Of a stretch of DNA of 64,000 nt, positions 17,148 through 24,223 are shown piece by piece (position 1 is the first letter of the stretch; every line of letters starts with the position of its first letter). The translations under genes and the position numbers were made by a program. This stretch comes from DASTEQ01 sp040905185 (lineage in GTDB: Bacteria > Chloroflexota > Limnocylindria > QHBO01): assembly GCA_040905185.1 (NCBI GenBank), contig JBBDRZ010000003.1:186001-250000 (forward strand), read 5' to 3'. The notes beneath the pieces are model-generated. The model was not told where the DNA came from. It searched no databases and was given only the letters and a program-made list of their open reading frames with translations.

Positions 17148-17911
17148 CAGCTGGCTCCTGGATCGGAGCGCGCGACGGACGTGAACTCGCTCCACAGCCA
17201 GCGGAAGTCATCGGTCCGCTGCGTCCGCCCTTCGGTCGGGGCAGGCGCCTCATCGACCGGCACGGGCAGCCCCAGTGCGCGCAGCTCGGTCGCCGTCCGC
17301 TCATGCCAGGCCGTGCGGAGGGCCGTGATGCCGTCGGGCAGGACGCCGGCGGCCAGCAGTGCCGCCTCACCCGCCAACGGCGAGAAGATGGCTTCGGCGT
17401 CTGGCCACAGCCGCTCCAGGGCAGCGACGATGCGTGCCCGGGTTTCGGGCCCATCCGCCAGGCGGCGCATCCAGGCCGACCAATGGAGGAGATGGTAAGT
17501 CTCCTCGCGCCGCATCTTGGCCGCCAGTCCGGCGATCCCCGCGTCGCTCGAGCGGCTCAGCGCCTCCAGCCGAATCGAATCAGCGGTCTCGTAGAGGAAG
17601 CGGCGGGCGACCGTGAAGGCCCAGTCGGTCCGGGGGTGGTTCATGAGCGCGGCATGGCGGTACGCCTCGGGCTCGCGACCGTAGGCGATCCGATCCGCGT
17701 CGTCATCGGTCAGTTCGGCCAGCAGTTCGTACCAAGCCTTGGCATGGCCGATCTCGTCCTGGGCGATGGACGAGGTGGCCACGTCCTCCTCGAGCATGGG
17801 GGCGATCCCGGTCCACTCCGAGTCCCAGAAGCCGAGCACGAACTCGTCATCGGCCAGGGTGAGCAGCAGCTCGGCCAATGCCTCTCGCCTCGCTACGTCC
17901 AGGTCGGTCAC
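17144..17911 (-). CDS. paaC: Phenylacetyl-CoA epoxidase structural subunit PaaC
   Basis: A 255-residue ferritin-like helical protein that pairs with PaaA to form the epoxidase core. It retains carboxylate/His pairs (QDEIGHAKAWYELLAEL; RREETYHLLHWSAWMRRL) typical of the PaaC fold, although the active diiron centre is in PaaA. The start GTG overlaps the paaB stop (GTGA) and its stop overlaps paaD, giving tight translational coupling. Confidence 0.94.
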   Translation of the reverse strand: MTDLDVARREALAELLLTLADDEFVLGFWDSEWTGIAPMLEEDVATSSIAQDEIGHAKAWYELLAELTDDDADRIAYGREPEAYRHAALMNHPRTDWAFTVARRFLYETADSIRLEALSRSSDAGIAGLAAKMRREETYHLLHWSAWMRRLADGPETRARIVAALERLWPDAEAIFSPLAGEAALLAAGVLPDGITALRTAWHERTATELRALGLPVPVDEAPAPTEGRTQRTDDFRWLWSEFTSVARSDPGASW

Positions 17912-18228
17912 GCCTCGCCCTCCGGCTCACCAGTGCCGGCCGGCGAACCGGCACGCACCCGGGCCGCCTCCAGCTTGTGCTTGATGAGGTAGCCGCCGGG
18001 ACGCTTGAAGGACCGGTCGAATGGGGGCTGGAGCAGGTCCGGGTCGTCCAGTTCCACGATGGCCTCGCGCGGCACCACCCACAGCCGGACGCTTTCCTGT
18101 CGGCGGCCGTAGAACTCGCGCGCGTAGTGCATGGCCAGCTCCTCGTCGGGGGCATTGACGCTCCCCCCGTGGATGAATGGGTCGCCCTCCGCCTCCTGAC
18201 GGAAGACCTCCCACACCCGGTCAGTCAC
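17908..18228 (-). CDS. paaB: Phenylacetyl-CoA epoxidase subunit PaaB
   Basis: A 106-residue protein matching PaaB, a small subunit that bridges PaaA-PaaC heterodimers. Recognisable blocks: WEVFRQEAEGDPFIHGGSVN, DEELAMHYAREFYGRRQE and the VRLWVVPREAI strand. It begins with GTG, 9 bp after paaA, and ends in a 4-base overlap with paaC. Confidence 0.93.
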   Translation of the reverse strand: MTDRVWEVFRQEAEGDPFIHGGSVNAPDEELAMHYAREFYGRRQESVRLWVVPREAIVELDDPDLLQPPFDRSFKRPGGYLIKHKLEAARVRAGSPAGTGEPEGEA

Positions 18229-18237
18229 GGCTGCCGC

Positions 18238-19146
18238 TCAGGCAGCGGCTCCCAGGACCGCGTCGCGCACCCACTGGGTCTCCGCGCGATGGAAGCGGCG
18301 GAACTCAAGGCGCTCCTGCGACATCGGTCCGTGGCCGGTCACCACCGACCGCAGCTCGTCCCAGTCGGGCTCGGTGTAGTGCCAGCGCCCCGTCGCGTCG
18401 TCGTGACGCAGCTCAGGATCCGGAATGGTGAGCCCCAGCTCCCAGATGCGCGGGACGTAGATCGAGAGGAACTCCTGGCGCAGCTGCTCGTTGCCCTTGG
18501 ACTTGATCTGCCAGATCAGGTCGCGGTCGGTGGCGGGGTCGGTGGGCGGGCCGTGCATCTGCATGAGCGGGCCCCACCATCGGTTCAGTGCTTCCTGCAC
18601 CAGCTCGCGCTGGCGATCAGTGCCGGTCATCAGGGTCAGGACCACGTCCCGGCCGTGCATGATGTGGACCGATTCCTCCCAGCAGATCTTCTTCATGGTT
18701 CGCGCATACGGCGCGTACGAGGAATCGCGCAGGGCCTGCTGGCTCACGATGGCCGCCGCGTCCACCAGCCAGGCGATGATGCCGACGTCAGCCCATGAGC
18801 GGGTGGGGTAATGGAAGACGTTGTGGAACTTCGTCTTGCCGGCCAACAGGTCGGCCAGCATGGCGTCGCGGCTCTTGCCCAGGTCCTCGGCGACCCGGTA
18901 CAGGAGCTGCGCGTGCCCAACCTCGTCCTGGATCTTGCTGGTCAATGCGAGCTTGCGGCGCAGGTTCGGCGCGCGGAGGATCCAGTCGCGCTCCGGAAGG
19001 ACTCCCATGAGCTCGCTGTTGGCGTGCATCTCGACGAACTTCAGGACGGCGGCCCGATAGTCGTCCGGCATCCAGTCATCGGCCTCGACCTTGCCTCCGC
19101 TCGAGACGTGGGCGTAGAAGGCTTTCGCGCTGGCCTCGTCGTTCAC
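18238..19146 (-). CDS. paaA: Phenylacetyl-CoA epoxidase catalytic subunit PaaA
   Basis: A 302-residue diiron monooxygenase subunit that converts phenylacetyl-CoA to its ring-1,2-epoxide. Iron-binding pairs are visible in SKIQDEVGHAQLLYRVAEDL and ICWEESVHIMHGRDVV; EADDWMPDDYRAAVLKFVEMH is the N-terminal PaaA signature. The start is placed at GTG 19146 because a TACCCT box ends 6 bases upstream and homologues begin near here; a TTG at 19170 overlapping the DUF2255 stop is the alternative. The set is A-B-C-D only. The reductase paaE, the CoA ligase paaK and the isomerase genes are not in this window. Confidence 0.94.
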   Translation of the reverse strand: MNDEASAKAFYAHVSSGGKVEADDWMPDDYRAAVLKFVEMHANSELMGVLPERDWILRAPNLRRKLALTSKIQDEVGHAQLLYRVAEDLGKSRDAMLADLLAGKTKFHNVFHYPTRSWADVGIIAWLVDAAAIVSQQALRDSSYAPYARTMKKICWEESVHIMHGRDVVLTLMTGTDRQRELVQEALNRWWGPLMQMHGPPTDPATDRDLIWQIKSKGNEQLRQEFLSIYVPRIWELGLTIPDPELRHDDATGRWHYTEPDWDELRSVVTGHGPMSQERLEFRRFHRAETQWVRDAVLGAAA

Positions 19147-19152
19147 GTTGTT

Positions 19153-19158
19153 AGGGTA
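19153..19158 (-). promoter_or_regulatory. TANNNT box (TACCCT) for paaA
   Basis: TACCCT ends 6 bases before GTG 19146. It lies in the short gap after the DUF2255 gene's stop codon and so would give paaABCD(-thrS) its own leaderless transcript. Confidence 0.45.
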
Positions 19159-19166
19159 CCGCACGC

Positions 19167-19550
19167 TCAACGCGGCAGCAGTTCCAGGGTGGTCGGCAGC
19201 TGGGCCTCGGCAACCATCCCCCGCACCGCCGGGTCGGCGACGTATTTCGCCTCGTACCCCCGGCTGGCGGCGGCTATCCGATCGGGGTCATTCGCCGGCT
19301 CGGCACGCACCGGGACAGGATGGCTCCCGAACCACAGCACGCATTCCGGGTTGGCTTGCGCCTCCCGATACCAGCGCGAGGTCGGGCCGCGATAGGTTCG
19401 GATGAGGACCCGACCACGCTCGTCGACGACGACCCAGATGGTCGTCCGATGCGCCGGTGCCGAGGGCGCAGCCCGGGTCTCGATGCGGACTTCCTCGGTC
19501 GTCCGCAGCCGACCCAGGATGTCCGAAGCGAAGCCCATCGGTTCAGTCAT
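19167..19550 (-). CDS. DUF2255-like small oxidoreductase-fold protein
   Basis: A 127-residue protein. EVRIETRAA, TIWVVVDERGRVLIRTYRG and RWYREAQANPECVLWFG resemble the DUF2255/flavin split-barrel group, relatives of F420- or FMN-binding proteins. A cofactor is inferred from the fold only; the substrate is unknown. The ATG at 19550 overlaps the end of the PRC-like gene by 8 bases. It belongs to the kinase-PRC-DUF2255 run. Confidence 0.65.
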   Translation of the reverse strand: MTEPMGFASDILGRLRTTEEVRIETRAAPSAPAHRTTIWVVVDERGRVLIRTYRGPTSRWYREAQANPECVLWFGSHPVPVRAEPANDPDRIAAASRGYEAKYVADPAVRGMVAEAQLPTTLELLPR

Positions 19551-19797
19551 GGGGGGCCTTCTTGAGCGGCCGATGCCAGCGGGCATACGCTTCCTGGTCG
19601 TTCTCGGCGGCAACTGCCACCGCCTGGGGCTGGCCGGCGGGGCCGACCTCGGTCACCGGTACGTAGAGGTCGACCGGCAGCCAGCCGCGGGTCCGGACCA
19701 GCAGGTAGTCGGCAAAGACATCGTCGACGGTGCCGATCCGACGGCCCGCGGCATCAAGCACCTGCCAGCCGCGGGCGGCCGGCTCCGCCTCGCTCAT
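19543..19797 (-). CDS. Small PRC-barrel/DUF2171-like protein
   Basis: An 84-residue protein with the beta-rich pattern of PRC-barrel or DUF2171 proteins: WQVLDAAGRRIGTVDDVFAD, DYLLVRTRGW, DLYVPVTEV. Such domains often mediate protein or RNA contacts; no function can be assigned. The ATG overlaps the lipid kinase stop as ATGA, so it is translated with the kinase. Confidence 0.6.
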   Translation of the reverse strand: MSEAEPAARGWQVLDAAGRRIGTVDDVFADYLLVRTRGWLPVDLYVPVTEVGPAGQPQAVAVAAENDQEAYARWHRPLKKAPHD

Positions 19798-20705
19798 GCC
19801 GGCACCGCCACCTGGAGGGCCGCCGCCAGCGCCTCGACCCGCAACGGCAGGGTCCCCCACGGCTCGCCGTCCAGGTGGACGCGGGTCGGCTCGTCGCCCT
19901 CGATCAGGAGCCAGCGGCTGCGGTAGAAGCGGACCTTTGGATTGCGGACGTGCTTGGCCTCGTAGATGCCCGGCAGCTCACGGAACGCCTGGAAGCGGGT
20001 CAGGTCGCCCACAACGCAGACGTCGAGCTGGCCGTCGGTCAGGCTCGCATCGGGGCAGATCTTCATCCCGCCGCCGTAGTACGGGCCGTTGGCGAAGGCG
20101 GCCATCAGGGAGACGTGGTCCACCACCTCCCGTCCATCGGCCGTGTCGAATGTGATCCGCAGCCGCTGGTTGTGGAACCGCCGCAGCTCGTCCAGGGTGC
20201 CCGCGAAGTAGCCGGCTCGACCGTTCTTCCACCACGGGCGCGGGTTGGCCATCGTCCAGGCCACCTGGGCGTCGAAGCCGACCCCGCCGGCGGCCACGAA
20301 ATGGCGGAGATGGGCGTCCCGGATGGCGCGGCCCACGTCGATGGAAGTCGTGGTCGGACCCAGGGCCACGTCGAGGGCGGCCAACGGGTCTAGGGAAAGG
20401 GACAGGCTGCGCGCCAGGTCGTTGCCACGACCTACAGGCACGACGCCCAGCGTTCCCCCGCCGGCGGCGATGATACCGTTGACGACCTCCTGCATCGTGC
20501 CGTCGCCGCCCACCGCGACGACGCGGTCGGCACCGTCGCGCACCGCCTCGGCGGCCAGCTCCTCGGCGTGGCCGCGTCGGGTGGAGACGAACAGCTGCGC
20601 ATCGCGCCGGCCGAGCTGCTCCTCCAGGCGCGGCAGAAGGCGGCCGCCGGCCCCGTCGCCGGCGATGGGGTTCAGGATCAGGACCGGCGCGACCGGGTTC
20701 GGCAC
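19794..20705 (-). CDS. Diacylglycerol/sphingosine kinase-like lipid kinase (DAGK_cat)
   Basis: A 303-residue kinase of the YegS/DgkB superfamily that would phosphorylate a membrane lipid such as diacylglycerol. Catalytic-domain motifs: LILNPIAGDGAGG, VVAVGGDGTMQEVVNG (the GGDGT nucleotide loop) and PVGRGNDLARS. A C-terminal beta-sandwich contains VAAGGVGFDAQV and VHLDGEPWGTLPLRVEAL. The start is GTG 20705; CACAAT, a near-TANNNT box, ends 7 bases upstream. The first gene of a three-gene overlapping run. Confidence 0.88.
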   Translation of the reverse strand: MPNPVAPVLILNPIAGDGAGGRLLPRLEEQLGRRDAQLFVSTRRGHAEELAAEAVRDGADRVVAVGGDGTMQEVVNGIIAAGGGTLGVVPVGRGNDLARSLSLSLDPLAALDVALGPTTTSIDVGRAIRDAHLRHFVAAGGVGFDAQVAWTMANPRPWWKNGRAGYFAGTLDELRRFHNQRLRITFDTADGREVVDHVSLMAAFANGPYYGGGMKICPDASLTDGQLDVCVVGDLTRFQAFRELPGIYEAKHVRNPKVRFYRSRWLLIEGDEPTRVHLDGEPWGTLPLRVEALAAALQVAVPA

Positions 20706-20720
20706 GCGGCCGATTGTGAC

Positions 20721-22259
20721 CTACCCGACGCTCACCTGGATGGTGTGGTAGCCGCGGGCCCCGTCGGGCGCGGGCTCGGTGACCCGCGACTCCTGGACAT
20801 CGCCCGTGGCGTCGGTGGCGCGGACTCGAATCTGATGGCTGCCCGGGTTGGCGTCCCAGGGGTAGTGCCATTGGACCCAGGTGGCGTCGCTGATGGCCAC
20901 CGATAGCTCGGCCGGGTTCCACGCCCCGTCGTCGACCTGGACCTCGACCCGGGTCACGCCCCGATCCGGCGCCCAGGCCACGCCGGCGACGGCGACCTGT
21001 CCCGCGCCCAGCGACGAGCCGGGACGCGGCACGTCGATCCGTGACTGGGTCAGGATCGGGCCCTCCTTGGCCCACCCCAACGGCACCCAATACGCGTCGA
21101 ACGCGTCCCACGTGGTCAGCTCGATCTCGGTCAGCCATTTGGTGGCGCTCACGTAGCCGAACAGGCCAGGGACGATGAGCCGCGCCGGGAACCCGTGCTC
21201 CGCGGGCAGCGCCTCCCCGTTCATGGCCACCGCGATCAGGGCCTCACGTTCATCGGTCATGACCCACTCGGTCGGGAATCCCGCGGTCCAGCCATCGAAT
21301 GAGCGGCCCACGACCTGGGTCGCCCCGGGCTGGACGCCGGCCGTGTCCAGCACCTCGCGCAGGCGGGCACCGGTCCACAGGGCGTTGCCCACCAGCCGGC
21401 CTCCGACCTCGTTCGAGACGCACGCGATGGTCACGTACTGCTCGTGCAGCGGAAGGGCCAGGAGCTCGTCGTAGGTGAAGGTCAGCGAGTGGTCCACCAT
21501 GCCGGTGACGGTGAGGCGCCAGGTCGCGGCGTCGATCCGCGGGGTGAGCAGGGCGGTGTCGATGCGGTAGAAATCGGGGTTCGGCGTGACGATGGGCGTC
21601 AGGCCCGAGATACCCAGGTCGGTCCCGGCCCCCAGCTCCGGGAGCGGGTTGAGCGGCCCGGGAACCGGGGTGATGTCAACCGGCGTCGCCACACGGGTCT
21701 GCTCGCCGATCCAACGACCCAGCACGCCGCCGGCAACCGCCACGCCGGCCACCCCCAGCGAAGTACCGATGAACCGGCGTCGCGACCAATCGGGCATCTC
21801 CGCCACCAACGGGGTGGCTGTTCCCAGCAGCCAGCGCAGGGCCCCGACCCCGGCACCCACGGTCATGGCGGCCGATGCGAGCGCCAGGATCGGCTGCACC
21901 AGCGAGTCGAACAACACCGAGACGGCCAGGGCGGCCAGCCCGGCCCCGGCGAAACCCAGGGCCGCCACGCTGAAGCGGGTGCGCGCCACGATCCCCAGCA
22001 CGGCGGAGCCGATGGTCGCGACCGCCACGATCAACAGGTTGAAGACGAGCTTGTCGGCCTCCCCGAACAGGTCCACCACGAACTGCTTGGCGCCCGGCGG
22101 CTGGAGGGAGATGACCAGCGCGCCCACTTCCACCACGAACGACGGCGCTCCGGGCAGCAGGCCGGCGATGAGCTCATTGACGCCGATGGCGGTCGTCCCG
22201 GCGGCCGCCCCGGCCAGCGCGGCGCTCGGGCGCGAGGTCATCATCCGCCCGCCTGTCAC
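20721..22259 (-). CDS. Membrane-anchored molybdopterin-dependent oxidoreductase (sulfite oxidase family)
   Basis: A 512-residue protein. Residues about 10-150 hold four hydrophobic helices (LVFNLLIVAVATIGSAVLGIV and others). After these comes an internal twin-arginine-like stretch, WSRRRFIGTSLGVAGVAVAGG without its last residue, then an extracytoplasmic molybdopterin domain. TIACVSNEVGG carries the probable Mo-ligand Cys, with TGARLREVLDTAGV and GFPARLIVPGLFGYVSATKW. An Ig-like dimerisation domain follows (VQVDDGAW, WHYPWDANPGSHQIRVRATD). Relatives are YedY-like or sulfite-oxidase-like periplasmic reductases; the substrate is unknown. The start is GTG 22259, 6 bases after TACTCT; an ATG pair lies four and five codons further in. 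Confidence 0.88.
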   Translation of the reverse strand: MTGGRMMTSRPSAALAGAAAGTTAIGVNELIAGLLPGAPSFVVEVGALVISLQPPGAKQFVVDLFGEADKLVFNLLIVAVATIGSAVLGIVARTRFSVAALGFAGAGLAALAVSVLFDSLVQPILALASAAMTVGAGVGALRWLLGTATPLVAEMPDWSRRRFIGTSLGVAGVAVAGGVLGRWIGEQTRVATPVDITPVPGPLNPLPELGAGTDLGISGLTPIVTPNPDFYRIDTALLTPRIDAATWRLTVTGMVDHSLTFTYDELLALPLHEQYVTIACVSNEVGGRLVGNALWTGARLREVLDTAGVQPGATQVVGRSFDGWTAGFPTEWVMTDEREALIAVAMNGEALPAEHGFPARLIVPGLFGYVSATKWLTEIELTTWDAFDAYWVPLGWAKEGPILTQSRIDVPRPGSSLGAGQVAVAGVAWAPDRGVTRVEVQVDDGAWNPAELSVAISDATWVQWHYPWDANPGSHQIRVRATDATGDVQESRVTEPAPDGARGYHTIQVSVG

Positions 22260-22265
22260 CCGATC

Positions 22266-22271
22266 AGAGTA
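22266..22271 (-). promoter_or_regulatory. TANNNT box (TACTCT) for the molybdopterin oxidoreductase
   Basis: TACTCT ends 6 bases before GTG 22259 on the minus strand, consistent with leaderless initiation at that GTG. Confidence 0.45.
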
Positions 22272-22296
22272 CCGCCATGTCGCCCACAATGCCCCG

Positions 22297-22824
22297 ATGC
22301 ACCCATCAACGCTCCACGTCTTCCTGGCCCACGGTGCGTCAGGCTCCGCGGCCTCGATGCGGCCGTGGACCGATGGCCTGCGCGACCGCGGGTTCGATGC
22401 GACGCCGGTCCCGCTCCCTCGCTCGACGGCGGAACGCGCCATTCCCGCGTATCGCGCAGCGGTGGAGCCCGGCCCGGCAACGGTCATCGGCGGCCAATCG
22501 TTCGGTGGCCGGGTGGCGAGCCTGATCGCCGCCGACGAGGCGCCGGCAGGCCTCGTCCTCTTGTCGTATCCCCTCCATCGGCCCGGCCACCCGGAGACGG
22601 TGGACGCCCGGATCGCGCACTGGCCCCGGATCGTGTGCCCGGTCCTGCTCCTGAGCGGAGAGTCGGATCCGTTCGCGAGGATCCAGCTCCTGCGCGAGGT
22701 CGTGCTGCGCCTGCCGCACGCCCAGCTGGTGACCTACCCCCGCCTGGGGCACGGGCTCAACGCGGTGCGCGATGACGCGCTGGACCGGATCGCACCCTGG
22801 TTGCGGGAGCTGCTGACGGGCTGA
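22297..22824 (+). CDS. Alpha/beta hydrolase of the KANL3/Tex30 dienelactone-hydrolase-like type
   Basis: A 175-residue compact hydrolase. Oxyanion strand VFLAHGASGS is at the N terminus, the nucleophile elbow in GGQSFGGRVAS (Ser about 69), the acid in LLSGESDPFA, and the His in YPRLGHGLN. The small size and the GHGL ending fit the KANL3/Tex30-like group. The substrate is unknown. The ATG at 22297 is chosen because homology starts here; CACAAT ends 6 bases upstream. It diverges from the molybdopterin oxidoreductase with 37 bp between starts. Confidence 0.85.
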   Translation: MHPSTLHVFLAHGASGSAASMRPWTDGLRDRGFDATPVPLPRSTAERAIPAYRAAVEPGPATVIGGQSFGGRVASLIAADEAPAGLVLLSYPLHRPGHPETVDARIAHWPRIVCPVLLLSGESDPFARIQLLREVVLRLPHAQLVTYPRLGHGLNAVRDDALDRIAPWLRELLTG

Positions 22825-22843
22825 AGGCCGTAGTGCCGTGCCC

Positions 22844-22865
22844 GGAAAGCCGAACTCGGCCTTCC
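22844..22865. terminator. Weak hairpin between convergent hydrolase and CADD-like genes
   Basis: GGAAAGCCG and CGGCCTTCC pair with one mismatch around an AACT loop. It sits between two convergent stops and lacks a T-run, so its role as a terminator is tentative. Confidence 0.3.
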
Positions 22866-22880
22866 GCAGGGGACCTCTGG

Positions 22881-23534
22881 TCAGACGTTCACCGCGTCCA
22901 GGAAGCCCCACCACGCGTCGAGGGCGCGGGAGGTGGCTGCCAGCGCCGCCTCAGAGGAGGATTCGGTTTCGGTCGTGCGGCGGATCGCGTCGCGCTCGGC
23001 CGCGGAATGCTCGAGGTCGAGGGTGGAATGGACCGTGAAGAAGGCCAGCGTCCGAGCGTCGTCAATCCCATACCGGCCACGCAGGCCGCTGATCTTCTCG
23101 GCGGCCACCTCGGGGACCTGGGCCTCGTAGGCATACAGGGCCGCGATGCCGGCGGCCGGAGAGCCATCGGTGGCCAAGCCCCAGTAGGTCTCCATCAGGG
23201 CCCGGGTCCCGGCGTTGGCCTCCGCGCCTGGCACCTCGTCGCGCGCGACGCCCATGCCCTCCGCAAAGCGCAGCCACAGCTCGGCGTGATTGACCTCCCC
23301 GTGCTCCTCGTCCCACAGGTTGTCGAGGATCGACTGGCGCACCACGGGGTCCTCGGTCCGGCTGTGAATGGCCGACAGGAGGCGCGGGAAGGCGGACTCG
23401 AACGCGTAGTACTGGCGCGTGTACTCCTGGATGGCCTCGACCGGCAGCGTTCCCTCGCGCCAGCGGGTATAGAACGGGTGGGACAGCAGATGCCGGTCCT
23501 GGATGAGGGCGTCGATGCGTTCGATCAGGTCCAT
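22881..23534 (-). CDS. CADD-like metal-dependent oxygenase (putative p-aminobenzoate synthase)
   Basis: A 217-residue helical protein of the TenA/PqqC superfamily, very close to the CADD group. Chlamydia CADD is reported to make p-aminobenzoate for folate by sacrificing its own Tyr27. Equivalent residues are present: Tyr22 in SHPFYTRW, metal ligands Glu and His spaced by seven in DEEHGEVNHAELW, Glu in YAYEAQVPE, and the His-x3-Asp-x2-His triad in FTVHSTLDLEH. The cluster lacks TenA's thiaminase cysteine. The ATG lies 7 bases after AAGGAG. If active, it would supply pABA without pabABC. The functional call is inferred from these residues. Confidence 0.82.
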   Translation of the reverse strand: MDLIERIDALIQDRHLLSHPFYTRWREGTLPVEAIQEYTRQYYAFESAFPRLLSAIHSRTEDPVVRQSILDNLWDEEHGEVNHAELWLRFAEGMGVARDEVPGAEANAGTRALMETYWGLATDGSPAAGIAALYAYEAQVPEVAAEKISGLRGRYGIDDARTLAFFTVHSTLDLEHSAAERDAIRRTTETESSSEAALAATSRALDAWWGFLDAVNV

Positions 23535-23613
23535 GGAGGCACTCCTTTGCGCGACGGTGGCGACTAAGAATGGCAGGTCCGCGACGCGTCCGCAGCGGCG
23601 CGGTGGCCGGTTC

Positions 23614-23619
23614 TAGACT
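23614..23619 (+). promoter_or_regulatory. TANNNT box (TAGACT) for the methyltransferase gene
   Basis: TAGACT ends 6 bases before ATG 23626, with no Shine-Dalgarno and no -35 match upstream. Confidence 0.55.
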
Positions 23620-23625
23620 GGAGTC

Positions 23626-24207
23626 ATGACCTGGGACGACGCCTATCGCGGGCAACCGCCGTGGGACATCGGCCGCCCGCAGCGGGTGCTCATGGACCTT
23701 GACACGGCCGGGCGCCTCGGCGCCAGCGTCCTGGACGTTGGTTGCGGGACGGGCGAGAACGCGCTCTACCTGGCCGAGCGAGGTCACGACGTCTGGGGCA
23801 TCGACGTTTCGAATGTGGCCATCGAGCGCGCCATGCTGAAATCCCACGCTCGGCGCCTGCCGGTCGTGTTCCTGGCCGCGGACGCGCTCGATCCCGGCGC
23901 GGTGGGCCGGACGTTCGACACCCTGATCGACTGCGGCTGCTTCCACACCCTGCCCGACGAGGACCGGCCCCGCTATGCAGCCAGCATGCGCGCGCTCAGC
24001 GCGCCGGACAGCGGGCTGCACATCATGTGCTTCTCCGAGGCCGAACCGGCCGGGTGGGGTCCGCGGCGCGTGACCCGAGCCGAGCTCCGAGCCACCTTCG
24101 CCGACGATTGGCAGACCGATTCCCTCGTGGCGGTCCAGTTCGAGACCCGGCTCGGCCAGGGCGCGGCCCAGGCTTGGCTGGCCAGCTTCCGACGCACCGC
24201 GAAGTGA
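23626..24207 (+). CDS. Class I SAM-dependent methyltransferase (TPMT/TehB-like)
   Basis: A 193-residue Rossmann methyltransferase. PPWDIGRPQ at the N terminus is typical of thiopurine- and tellurite-type enzymes. The SAM-binding loop is VLDVGCGTGENALYLA, the acidic residue ends strand 2 in VWGIDVSNVAIERA, and DCGCFHTLPDEDRPRY follows strand 4. The substrate is unknown. The next gene starts 16 bp after its stop, so the two may be cotranscribed. Confidence 0.87.
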   Translation: MTWDDAYRGQPPWDIGRPQRVLMDLDTAGRLGASVLDVGCGTGENALYLAERGHDVWGIDVSNVAIERAMLKSHARRLPVVFLAADALDPGAVGRTFDTLIDCGCFHTLPDEDRPRYAASMRALSAPDSGLHIMCFSEAEPAGWGPRRVTRAELRATFADDWQTDSLVAVQFETRLGQGAAQAWLASFRRTAK

Positions 24208-24223
24208 GCAGCGGGCTCGCCGC

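Noticed and set aside
22277..22525. Alternative plus-strand start at ATG 22277 after CAGAGT
   Set aside because: It is out of frame with the hydrolase and its product has no recognisable features; the overlapping box fits the minus-strand gene better.
22881..23534. Thiaminase II (TenA) call
   Set aside because: The catalytic Cys is missing and the residues instead match the CADD metal site and Tyr.
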